A stretch of DNA of 5,377 bases, from positions 1-5,377 of the forward strand of contig QMLT01000149.1 in assembly GCA_003646875.1 (NCBI GenBank), in the 5' to 3' direction. Position 1 is the stretch's first letter. Each line of letters opens with the position of its first letter. This DNA is from Deltaproteobacteria bacterium (GTDB lineage: Bacteria > Desulfobacterota > DSM-4660 > Desulfatiglandales > B25-G16). The notes beneath the pieces were generated by a model, which had not been told where the DNA came from, ran no database searches, and saw nothing but the letters and a program-made list of their open reading frames with translations. Both the position numbers and the translations under genes were made by a program. Positions 1 to 5,377 of this stretch are shown one piece after another.

Positions 1-43
1 CTATATTACTAATTTTATTATATTACAAATTTTGACTTACTAA
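1..43 (+). other. AT-rich spacer upstream of rpoC
   Basis: This very AT-rich stretch precedes the rpoC ribosome binding site. All three forward frames meet a stop codon (positions 10-12, 33-35 and 41-43), and the short peptides before those stops do not resemble the C-terminus of RpoB. The expected upstream neighbour, rpoB, therefore most likely ends before the window begins. A TTGACT at 32-37 looks like a -35 box, but it lies too close to the start codon to drive rpoC. No hairpin is visible. Confidence 0.6.
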
Positions 44-52
44 AAGGAGGAG
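44..52 (+). promoter_or_regulatory. Strong Shine-Dalgarno site that fixes the TTG start of rpoC
   Basis: AAGGAGGAG is a near-perfect match to the anti-Shine-Dalgarno complement, with GGAGG ending five bases before the TTG at 56. It decides the rpoC start: no in-frame ATG occurs near the N-terminus (the first internal methionine is residue 78), and the TTG position gives the family N-terminus. Confidence 0.85.
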
Positions 53-55
53 TCC

Positions 56-3000
56 TTGGAAGATTTGTATGGTTTTTTTACAAAACCAAAGAACCCTTTA
101 AGTTTTAATTCACTCCAGATTTCTATTGCTTCACCTGAGAAGATACGAGAGTGGTCTTATGGCGAGGTTAAAAAGCCTGAAACCATTAATTATCGAACGT
201 TTAAACCTGAAAGGGATGGATTATTTTGCGCAAAGATCTTTGGCCCTATAAAGGATTATGAGTGTCTTTGTGGAAAATACAAAAGGATGAAGCATAGGGG
301 AGTGGTGTGCGAGAAATGTGGTGTGGAGGTTACACACTCCAAGGTGAGAAGACAGAGAATGGGTCACATTGAGTTAGCAACGCCTGTGGCACATATCTGG
401 TTTTTGAAGTGTATCCCCTCAACGATCGGCTTGCTTTTAGATATGACTCTTAAGGCCTTAGAAAAGGTACTTTACTTTGAGAATTACATTGTTATTGATC
501 CAAAAGACACCCCGCTCAACAAGGGCGCCTTGTTGACAGAGGAGCAGTATCTGAAGGCCAAAGAGGATTATGGAGAAGATTTTATAGCTGGAATGGGAGC
601 TGAAGCCATTCAGATCATTCTCAAAGAAATAGATTTAGAAATACTTGCTTCCAGGTTAAAGGATGAGTTGCTGAGCACCAGATCAGATGCCAAAAGGAAA
701 AAGCTTTCAAAGCGCCTTCGAATAGTTGATGCCTTTAGAGCATCCAAGAATAAACCAGAGTGGATGATAATGGATGTTATACCTGTTTTACCGCCAGATC
801 TGAGGCCTTTAGTGCCCTTAGATGGGGGAAGATTTGCCACCTCAGATCTCAACGATCTTTACCGCAGGGTTATAAATAGGAACAATAGGCTGAAACGCCT
901 CTTAGAATTAAATGCACCTGATATTATAATTAGAAATGAAAAAAGAATGCTTCAGGAGGCTGTAGATGTCTTATTTGATAACGGAAGGCGAGGCAAGACT
1001 ATAACTGGCGCAAATAAGCTACCATTAAAATCCCTCAGCGATATGCTTAAGGGTAAGCAGGGGAGATTTAGGCAAAATTTACTTGGAAAGAGGGTAGATT
1101 ATTCAGGAAGATCTGTAATTGTAGTTGGTCCAGATTTAAGATTGCATCAATGTGGACTTCCAAAACAAATGGCTTTAGAGCTTTTTAAGCCCTTTATTTA
1201 TGATAAGCTTGAGGAAAAAGGCATGGCAGGGACCCTGAAGAAAGCCAAAAAATTAGTTGAAAACGAAACGCCTGAGGTGTGGGATTGCTTAGATGAAGTA
1301 GCTAAGGAACACTGTGTTTTGCTTAATAGGGCGCCAACTCTTCATAGGCTCGGAATACAGGCATTTGAACCTGTTCTTATTGAAGGTAAGGCTATCCAGC
1401 TTCACCCTCTTGTATGCACTGCTTTTAACGCTGATTTTGATGGTGACCAGATGGCTGTCCATGTTCCTCTTTCTGTTGAAGCCCAGGTTGAGGCCAGGGT
1501 ATTAATGCTATCTACGAACAATATCCTTTCACCAGCCAATGGTGATCCTATCATTGTGCCAACTCAAGATATTGTATTAGGCATCTATTATATGACTAAA
1601 GAGCGGCCATTTTGCAAGGGTGAACATATGATTTTTGCTAATATGGAAGAGGTGAGAATGGCCTATGATGCCGGAGAATTGGATCTACATGCCTCTATAA
1701 GGGTTAGAATTGAAGGCCAGATAGTCAGGACGACTACTGGAAGGGTAATCCTTTATGAAATTTTTCCTAAAGAGTTACCATTTGAAATGGTAAATAGAAT
1801 AATTGCCAAGAAGGAACTGAGGGATATTATCAATCAATGTTATCGTTCTTTAGGCACTAAGGCAACGGTTATTTTAGCGGACAGACTTAAAGATATTGGA
1901 TACAAGTATGCGACTATTTCCGGTACATCTATCTCGAGTAAAGATATGGTTACACCAAGAAGAAAATCCGAAATTATAGAAGAGGCTGAAGGTGAGGTAA
2001 AAAAGATCGAAAGCCAATATAGCGATGGTTTGATTACCGACGGGGAAAAATATAATAAAGTAGTTGATATCTGGACAAAGGCCACAGAGGTAATTTCCTC
2101 GGAAATGATGGATGAAATGGCTGTGGAGGAATTGGAAGCGCCTGATGGAACCAAAAAAAAGAGCGATAGTTTTAATCCAATATATATGATGTCTGATTCA
2201 GGTGCGAGAGGTAGCAAGGATCAGATGAGGCAGTTGGCAGGAATTAGGGGCTTAATGGCAAAACCCTCTGGAGAGATTATTGAGACTCCTATTACTGCAA
2301 ATTTCCGTGAGGGTTTGACAGTTTTAGAGTATTTTATGTCTACTCATGGTGCACGAAAGGGATTGGCAGATACCGCGCTGAAGACGTCTAATTCAGGATA
2401 TCTGACTCGCAGACTGGTAGATGTGTCTCAGGATGCTTCTATCACAGAGGAAGATTGCGGCACTATGGATGGGATCTGGGTAGAGTCATTGACTGAGGGG
2501 GGTGAGGTGATTCAGCCTGTATCAGAGAGAATTCTGGGAAGAATTGCAGCTGAAGATATCACGGATCCGATAACCGGAGAATTATTGCTTAAGTACAACG
2601 AAGAAATAGATGAATCAGCTGCTGAAAGGATCGAGAGATCCTGGATTGAAAAGGTAAAAATTAGATCAGTATTGACATGCAGGGCAGTGAGAGGGGTCTG
2701 CAAAAAATGTTATGGTAGAAACTTAGCAAATGGTAGAGCGATTGATATTGGTGAGCCGATAGGCATTGTTGCGGCACAGTCTATTGGTGAGCCAGGTACA
2801 CAGCTCACCATGCGGACATTCCATATTGGGGGCACAGTAACGAGAAAGGTAGAACAGTCTACAATTCAGTCCAGGAATAGCGGGAAGATTAAATTTTACA
2901 ATCTCAAGACAGTAATAAATGCCAAAGGGGACCATGTGGTAATGAATAGAAATGGGGATATTGGAGTGGTGGATGCAAATGGAAGAGAGTTAGAACGCTA

Positions 3001-4132
3001 CCCAGTTATATATGGCGCTATAATTAAGGCTAATGACGGAAAAGAGATACATCCTGGTGAGCTCTTAGTAGAATGGGATCCCTTTACAATACCGATTTTA
3101 ACAGAGGCATCTGGCAGGTTAAAGTTTGGCGATATTTACGAAGGTAAAACAATGCAGGAAAAACTGGATTCAGTAACTGGTAAATCAAGTAAAGTTATTG
3201 TTCCATCTGGTGATCCAAACGCTAGGCCGAGGATTTCAATAAAAGGTCCTACTGGAAAGACAATTCAGCTTTCAGGTGACTCGTCAGGGGCAGTTGCCAG
3301 GTATTTCCTTCCTACAGATGCTATTATTATGGTATCAGAGGGGGATGAGGTTCATGCCGGTGATGTGTTGGCCAAGATACCAAGAGAAACCACAAAGACG
3401 AAAGATATTACGGGTGGTTTGCCAAGGGTTGCAGAATTATTTGAGGTCAGGAAACCCAAAGATCAGACCCTCTTAAGTGAGATTGATGGAACAGTATCCT
3501 TTGGAAAATATTTATCAGGAAAAAGGCGTGTAGTTATCACTCCTGAAGTTGGCAAACCCGCTGAATATATTGTGCCCAGAGGTAGACATGTAAGTGTTTT
3601 TGAGGGAGATTATGTGAGAGCTGGTGAAGCCCTCATGGAAGGTTCAGCTAATCCTCATGATATTTTACGAATAAAAGGACCTAAAGAACTATCCAAATAC
3701 CTCGTTGATGAAGTTCAAAAGGTTTATCGCCTCCAGGGTGTGAAGATCAATGATAAGCATATAGAGGTGATTGTCAGGCAGATGTTGAGGAGAGTATTAG
3801 TGAAGGAAGTTGGAGATTCAGATTTTATCTTAGGAGAAGGGATAGACAGGTGGCGTTTTGAGGAAACAAATCAGGAAATTATTTCAAAGGGAGGCAAGCC
3901 AGCTGTAGGGGAACCACTTTTGCTGGGAGTTACAAAGGCATCAATTAATACTGATAGTTTTATATCAGCTGCATCTTTTCAGGAAACGACAAAGGTCTTA
4001 GCAGATGCAGCAGTGGAGAGCAAAGTAGATTATTTAAGGGGTCTTAAAGAAAATGTTATTATGGGCAGACTTATACCTGCTGGGACAGGCTTGAGTGCGC
4101 ACAGAGGGTTAGACATAGAGGTGGAACAATAA
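56..4132 (+). CDS. rpoC: DNA-directed RNA polymerase subunit beta' (RpoC)
   Basis: This is the largest core subunit of RNA polymerase and forms the catalytic half of the enzyme with beta. The sequence reads through without frameshift for 1358 residues (E. coli 1407). The N-terminal zinc ribbon has Cys70, 72, 85 and 88, the same numbers as E. coli. A conserved clamp/switch segment runs from Arg337 to about 360. The catalytic NADFDGDQMA motif is at 458-467, with Mg-binding Asp460, 462 and 464. The bridge helix is near 756-791 (THGARKG at 763-769). The second zinc site is Cys801, 875, 882 and 885, with E. coli spacing. The trigger loop has Met919, Arg920 and His923. It is interrupted by an SI3-type insert of about 185 residues (roughly 930-1115), a trait of Gram-negative-type lineages. 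The C-terminal VQKVYRLQGVKINDKHIEVIVRQM block and SFQETT motif are intact. The start is TTG with a strong ribosome binding site. rpoB is expected just upstream and rpsL follows after 89 bases. Confidence 0.98.
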   Translation: MEDLYGFFTKPKNPLSFNSLQISIASPEKIREWSYGEVKKPETINYRTFKPERDGLFCAKIFGPIKDYECLCGKYKRMKHRGVVCEKCGVEVTHSKVRRQRMGHIELATPVAHIWFLKCIPSTIGLLLDMTLKALEKVLYFENYIVIDPKDTPLNKGALLTEEQYLKAKEDYGEDFIAGMGAEAIQIILKEIDLEILASRLKDELLSTRSDAKRKKLSKRLRIVDAFRASKNKPEWMIMDVIPVLPPDLRPLVPLDGGRFATSDLNDLYRRVINRNNRLKRLLELNAPDIIIRNEKRMLQEAVDVLFDNGRRGKTITGANKLPLKSLSDMLKGKQGRFRQNLLGKRVDYSGRSVIVVGPDLRLHQCGLPKQMALELFKPFIYDKLEEKGMAGTLKKAKKLVENETPEVWDCLDEVAKEHCVLLNRAPTLHRLGIQAFEPVLIEGKAIQLHPLVCTAFNADFDGDQMAVHVPLSVEAQVEARVLMLSTNNILSPANGDPIIVPTQDIVLGIYYMTKERPFCKGEHMIFANMEEVRMAYDAGELDLHASIRVRIEGQIVRTTTGRVILYEIFPKELPFEMVNRIIAKKELRDIINQCYRSLGTKATVILADRLKDIGYKYATISGTSISSKDMVTPRRKSEIIEEAEGEVKKIESQYSDGLITDGEKYNKVVDIWTKATEVISSEMMDEMAVEELEAPDGTKKKSDSFNPIYMMSDSGARGSKDQMRQLAGIRGLMAKPSGEIIETPITANFREGLTVLEYFMSTHGARKGLADTALKTSNSGYLTRRLVDVSQDASITEEDCGTMDGIWVESLTEGGEVIQPVSERILGRIAAEDITDPITGELLLKYNEEIDESAAERIERSWIEKVKIRSVLTCRAVRGVCKKCYGRNLANGRAIDIGEPIGIVAAQSIGEPGTQLTMRTFHIGGTVTRKVEQSTIQSRNSGKIKFYNLKTVINAKGDHVVMNRNGDIGVVDANGRELERYPVIYGAIIKANDGKEIHPGELLVEWDPFTIPILTEASGRLKFGDIYEGKTMQEKLDSVTGKSSKVIVPSGDPNARPRISIKGPTGKTIQLSGDSSGAVARYFLPTDAIIMVSEGDEVHAGDVLAKIPRETTKTKDITGGLPRVAELFEVRKPKDQTLLSEIDGTVSFGKYLSGKRRVVITPEVGKPAEYIVPRGRHVSVFEGDYVRAGEALMEGSANPHDILRIKGPKELSKYLVDEVQKVYRLQGVKINDKHIEVIVRQMLRRVLVKEVGDSDFILGEGIDRWRFEETNQEIISKGGKPAVGEPLLLGVTKASINTDSFISAASFQETTKVLADAAVESKVDYLRGLKENVIMGRLIPAGTGLSAHRGLDIEVEQ

Positions 4133-4221
4133 TTTTTTTAGAAAAGTGTTGAAATAATTTTATAGATAGAATAAAAGGCATTCACAGCATAGAGCAGAAT
4201 AATTTTTTAAAAGAGAAATAG
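4133..4221 (+). other. rpoC-rpsL spacer, AT-rich, with weak rpsL ribosome binding site
   Basis: The 89-base spacer is strongly AT-rich. The word AATAATTTT occurs three times, at 4128 (overlapping the rpoC stop), 4153 and 4198. The first and last copies extend to AATAATTTTTT and bracket the spacer. An A/T-only 6-base inverted repeat (TTTTAT 4158-4163, ATAAAA 4171-4176) is too weak to be a terminator. The rpsL ribosome binding site is only a purine-rich AAAAGAG around 4209-4215, much weaker than those of rpoC and tuf. No clear promoter was found, so read-through from rpoBC is the simplest view. Confidence 0.5.
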
Positions 4222-4599
4222 ATGCCAACAATTAATCAACTCATTAAAAATGGGCGGCAGAGGATAAAGAAAAAAATTAAGACACCAGCCCTAAGAGGGT
4301 CTCCACAAAAAAGGGGTGTATGCATCAGAGTTTACACATCTACTCCTAAGAAACCTAACTCGGCCTTGCGTAAGGTTGCGAGGGTACGCTTGACAAATGG
4401 AATAGAGGTTACTTCCTATATTCCAGGGGTTGGACATAACCTCCAAGAGCATTCTGTTGTTCTGATCAGGGGTGGGAGAGTTAAGGACTTACCAGGAATA
4501 AGATATCATATCATCCGGGGCACCTTGGATAGCTCAGGAGTTGAAGATAGAAGGAGAGGCCGCTCCAAATACGGAACTAAGAAGCCTAAGGGAATTTAG
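4222..4599 (+). CDS. rpsL: 30S ribosomal protein S12
   Basis: S12 sits at the decoding centre of the 30S subunit and contributes to codon-anticodon checking. The 125-residue product matches the usual bacterial length and starts with the family MPTINQL sequence at ATG 4222. The signature TPKKPNSALRK spans 41-51, and GHNLQEHSVVLIRGGRVKDLPG spans 71-92. Lys43 and Lys88, the main sites of streptomycin-resistance substitutions in other bacteria, are both the wild-type lysine, so nothing in S12 suggests resistance. Asp89, the residue methylthiolated by RimO in E. coli, is present. The basic C-terminal tail (RSKYGTKKPKG) is intact. Eleven of its sixteen arginine codons are AGA or AGG. It is the first gene of the str cluster here, 89 bases after rpoC and 94 bases before rpsG. 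Confidence 0.98.
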   Translation: MPTINQLIKNGRQRIKKKIKTPALRGSPQKRGVCIRVYTSTPKKPNSALRKVARVRLTNGIEVTSYIPGVGHNLQEHSVVLIRGGRVKDLPGIRYHIIRGTLDSSGVEDRRRGRSKYGTKKPKGI

Positions 4600-4604
4600 T
4601 TGGC

Positions 4605-4676
4605 TTTGTTGAGTCTCGTGAGTTTCCTGTGTGTATTGTGTCAGAACCCTGGAAACACAATGAACATAATCAACAC
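4605..4676 (+). repeat. Structured rpsL-rpsG spacer: degenerate 9-base units and inverted repeats, possible S7 feedback site
   Basis: Four consecutive 9-base units run from 4605 to 4640 (TTTGTTGAG, TCTCGTGAG, TTTCCTGTG, TGTATTGTG), sharing the pattern TnTnnTG(A/T)G. The other half of the spacer carries related words on the opposite strand. Exact pairings are TGTTGA 4607-4612 with TCAACA 4670-4675, ATTGTGT 4635-4641 with ACACAAT 4655-4661 (13-base loop), and an alternative GTTTCC 4622-4627 with GGAAAC 4651-4656, which competes with the second. In E. coli the intercistronic region of similar length between rpsL and rpsG is the target of S7 translational repression. The position fits such a role, but specific S7-site identity was not established. 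Confidence 0.45.
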
Positions 4677-4693
4677 TAGTTGGAGAAGTTAGG

Positions 4694-5164
4694 ATGCCGC
4701 GGAAAGCAGTAATCTTAAAAAGACAAATTTTGCCTGACCCTAAATATAAAAGTGAATTAGTTGCTAAATTCATTAATAGAATTATGCAAAGAGGAAAAAA
4801 GAACTTAGCTCAGTCCATTCTTTATGATGCCTTTGATATTATACATGAGAAGGCCAAGGAAGATCCGCTATCTCTTTTTCAGAAGGCAATTGAAAACGTT
4901 AAGCCAGTAGTTGAAGTAAGATCAAGAAGAGTCGGTGGTTCTACCTATCAGGTGCCTACTGAGGTGAGATACTTGCGGAGGACTACACTAAGTTTACGAT
5001 GGATACTCACAAGCGCCAAACAAAGGGGTGAGAAAGGAATGGCAGCAAAATTAGCAGGGGAGCTGATTGATGCCTCTAAGGGAAGGGGCGCTGCCTTTAA
5101 GAAGAAGGAAGATACACATAGGATGGCGGAGGCAAATAAGGCCTTTGCTCATTATCGTTGGTAA
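4694..5164 (+). CDS. rpsG: 30S ribosomal protein S7
   Basis: S7 is a primary 16S rRNA-binding protein that nucleates assembly of the 30S head and lies near the E-site tRNA. The product is 156 residues, the common bacterial length (E. coli strains vary near the C-terminus). It begins MPRK and ends with the conserved HYRW. The beta-hairpin signature VGGSTYQVPTEVR spans 80-92, followed by the helical RGEKGMAAKLAGELIDA segment (111-127) and the DTHRMAEANKAFAH C-terminal helix. The ATG at 4694 is preceded by GGAGAAG at 4682-4688, a good ribosome binding site with eight bases between GGAG and the start. In E. coli, S7 also represses translation of its own operon by binding the spacer upstream of its gene. 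The next gene would normally be fusA, but here it is tuf. Confidence 0.98.
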   Translation: MPRKAVILKRQILPDPKYKSELVAKFINRIMQRGKKNLAQSILYDAFDIIHEKAKEDPLSLFQKAIENVKPVVEVRSRRVGGSTYQVPTEVRYLRRTTLSLRWILTSAKQRGEKGMAAKLAGELIDASKGRGAAFKKKEDTHRMAEANKAFAHYRW

Positions 5165-5171
5165 TATAAAT

Positions 5172-5245
5172 GTCATTAGTCAGTAGTCCGTTGACTGTTG
5201 CCCGATGATCTCTTTGCAACTGATAACTAACCGCTGACGAATGAC
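5172..5245. repeat. Imperfect inverted repeat built of 7-base units, in the rpsG-tuf spacer
   Basis: The left arm, 5172-5201, and right arm, 5216-5245, match as reverse complements at 22 of 30 positions without gaps, around a 14-base loop (5202-5215). The left arm divides into four heptamers: GTCATTA, GTCAGTA, GTCCGTT and GACTGTT, followed by GC. The reverse complement of the right arm gives GTCATTC, GTCAGCG, GTTAGTT and ATCAGTT, followed by GC, in the same register. The outermost units match best (6 of 7) and the innermost least (4 of 7). It resembles dispersed short-tandem palindromic elements seen between genes in some bacteria. An intrinsic terminator is less likely, because the stem is poorly paired and the short T-run (5256-5260) is not adjacent to it. 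Confidence 0.7.
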
Positions 5246-5260
5246 CAGTAAAAGATTTTT

Positions 5261-5268
5261 AGGGAGGT
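5261..5268 (+). promoter_or_regulatory. Strong Shine-Dalgarno site of tuf
   Basis: AGGGAGGT matches the ideal AAGGAGGT at seven of eight positions and lies seven bases before the ATG at 5276. It is clearly stronger than the rpsL site, as expected for one of the most abundant proteins in the cell. Confidence 0.85.
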
Positions 5269-5275
5269 AACAACA

Positions 5276-5377
5276 ATGGCCAAGGAAAAGTTTAAGAGGA
5301 CAAAGCCCCATGTAAATGTCGGCACTGTTGGTCATATAGATCATGGTAAGACGACTTTAACAGCGGCAATGACTCTA
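5276..5377 (+). CDS. tuf: Elongation factor Tu, N-terminal 34 residues (runs off the window)
   Basis: EF-Tu is the GTPase that carries aminoacyl-tRNA to the ribosomal A site. Only the first 34 codons are present (of roughly 395-400 expected), open to the right edge. The start MAKEKFKRTKPHVNVGTVG is the standard EF-Tu N-terminus, and the G1/P-loop GHIDHGKT is at residues 19-26. EF-G would instead read along the lines of RNIGIMAHIDAGKTT, so this is not fusA, and the N-terminus excludes SelB and IF-2. The start is set by the strong ribosome binding site at 5261-5268. It follows rpsG by 111 bases. Whether other tuf copies exist cannot be seen from this window. Confidence 0.95.
   Translation, partial: MAKEKFKRTKPHVNVGTVGHIDHGKTTLTAAMTL

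Noticed and set aside
1840..2217. 125-codon open frame on the minus strand inside rpoC
   Set aside because: It is antisense to a fully conserved part of rpoC, has low-complexity Ser/Ile-rich content, no recognisable family and no credible ribosome binding site. The same applies to the other minus-strand and shifted frames at 610-852, 1314-1505, 2512-2703, 2723-2935, 3276-3476 and 4534-4773.
2800..3420. A foreign domain or inserted element inside rpoC after the trigger-loop motif
   Set aside because: The additional residues at about 930-1115 align with the SI3 insert of E. coli beta' in length and sequence (for example YGAIIKANDGKEIHPGE and YFLPTDAI), so it is an inherited lineage feature and not a recent insertion.
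4149..4177. Possible promoter for rpsL: TTGAAA with a 17-base gap to TAAAAG
   Set aside because: The -10 lacks the important final T, and better -10 words such as TAGAAT (4167-4172) are at the wrong distance. In AT-rich DNA such matches are expected by chance.
4342..4488. Streptomycin-resistance substitutions in S12
   Set aside because: Lys43 and Lys88 and the surrounding motifs are the wild-type residues.
5191..5227. Possible tuf promoter from TTGACT at 5191-5196
   Set aside because: No -10-like hexamer lies 16-18 bases downstream. The nearest, GATAAC at 5222-5227, is about 25 bases away, and both words belong to the heptamer inverted repeat.
5172..5260. Intrinsic terminator between rpsG and tuf
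   Set aside because: The stem is long but has many mismatches and moderate GC, and the T-run at 5256-5260 is about ten bases past the stem, so it does not have the compact GC stem plus U-tract form.

Overview
The window is an ordinary bacterial housekeeping locus read entirely on the + strand: the downstream part of the rpoBC cluster running into the str operon. In order it holds the tail of the spacer ahead of rpoC, a complete rpoC (RNA polymerase beta' subunit, 1358 aa), rpsL (ribosomal protein S12, 125 aa), rpsG (ribosomal protein S7, 156 aa), and the first 34 codons of tuf (elongation factor Tu), which runs off the right edge. All genes are intact as far as they can be seen, and there is no tRNA, rRNA, CRISPR array or recognisable insertion sequence.

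The organism is a Gram-negative-type bacterium. The strongest reason is the large SI3-type insert in the beta' trigger loop, which Gram-positive bacteria lack. RpoC keeps E. coli numbering exactly through the active site and aligns well along its whole length. The S12 and S7 sequences, the base composition (roughly 40% GC by eye) and the heavy use of AGA/AGG arginine codons suggest an uncultured or anaerobic lineage near Desulfobacterota (former Deltaproteobacteria) or a neighbouring phylum. This placement is an impression from family resemblance, not a computed one.

The genes belong together functionally: beta' is the catalytic half of the transcription enzyme, S12 and S7 are the decoding-centre and head-nucleating proteins of the 30S subunit, and EF-Tu delivers aminoacyl-tRNA to the ribosome. 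The spacers are about 89, 94 and 111 bases, so co-transcription is likely, and no convincing promoter or intrinsic terminator was found inside the window.

What deserves attention is in the spacers. First, fusA (EF-G), which normally lies between rpsG and tuf in the str operon, is absent. Second, the 111-base spacer found there carries an imperfect inverted repeat whose two arms are each built from four degenerate 7-base units in matching register. Third, the rpsL-rpsG spacer also contains short-period (about 9-base) repeated units and inverted-repeat pairings. It sits where the E. coli S7 translational feedback site lies, so it could be a regulatory structure, a decayed repeat element, or both. 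No new enzyme system is encoded here.
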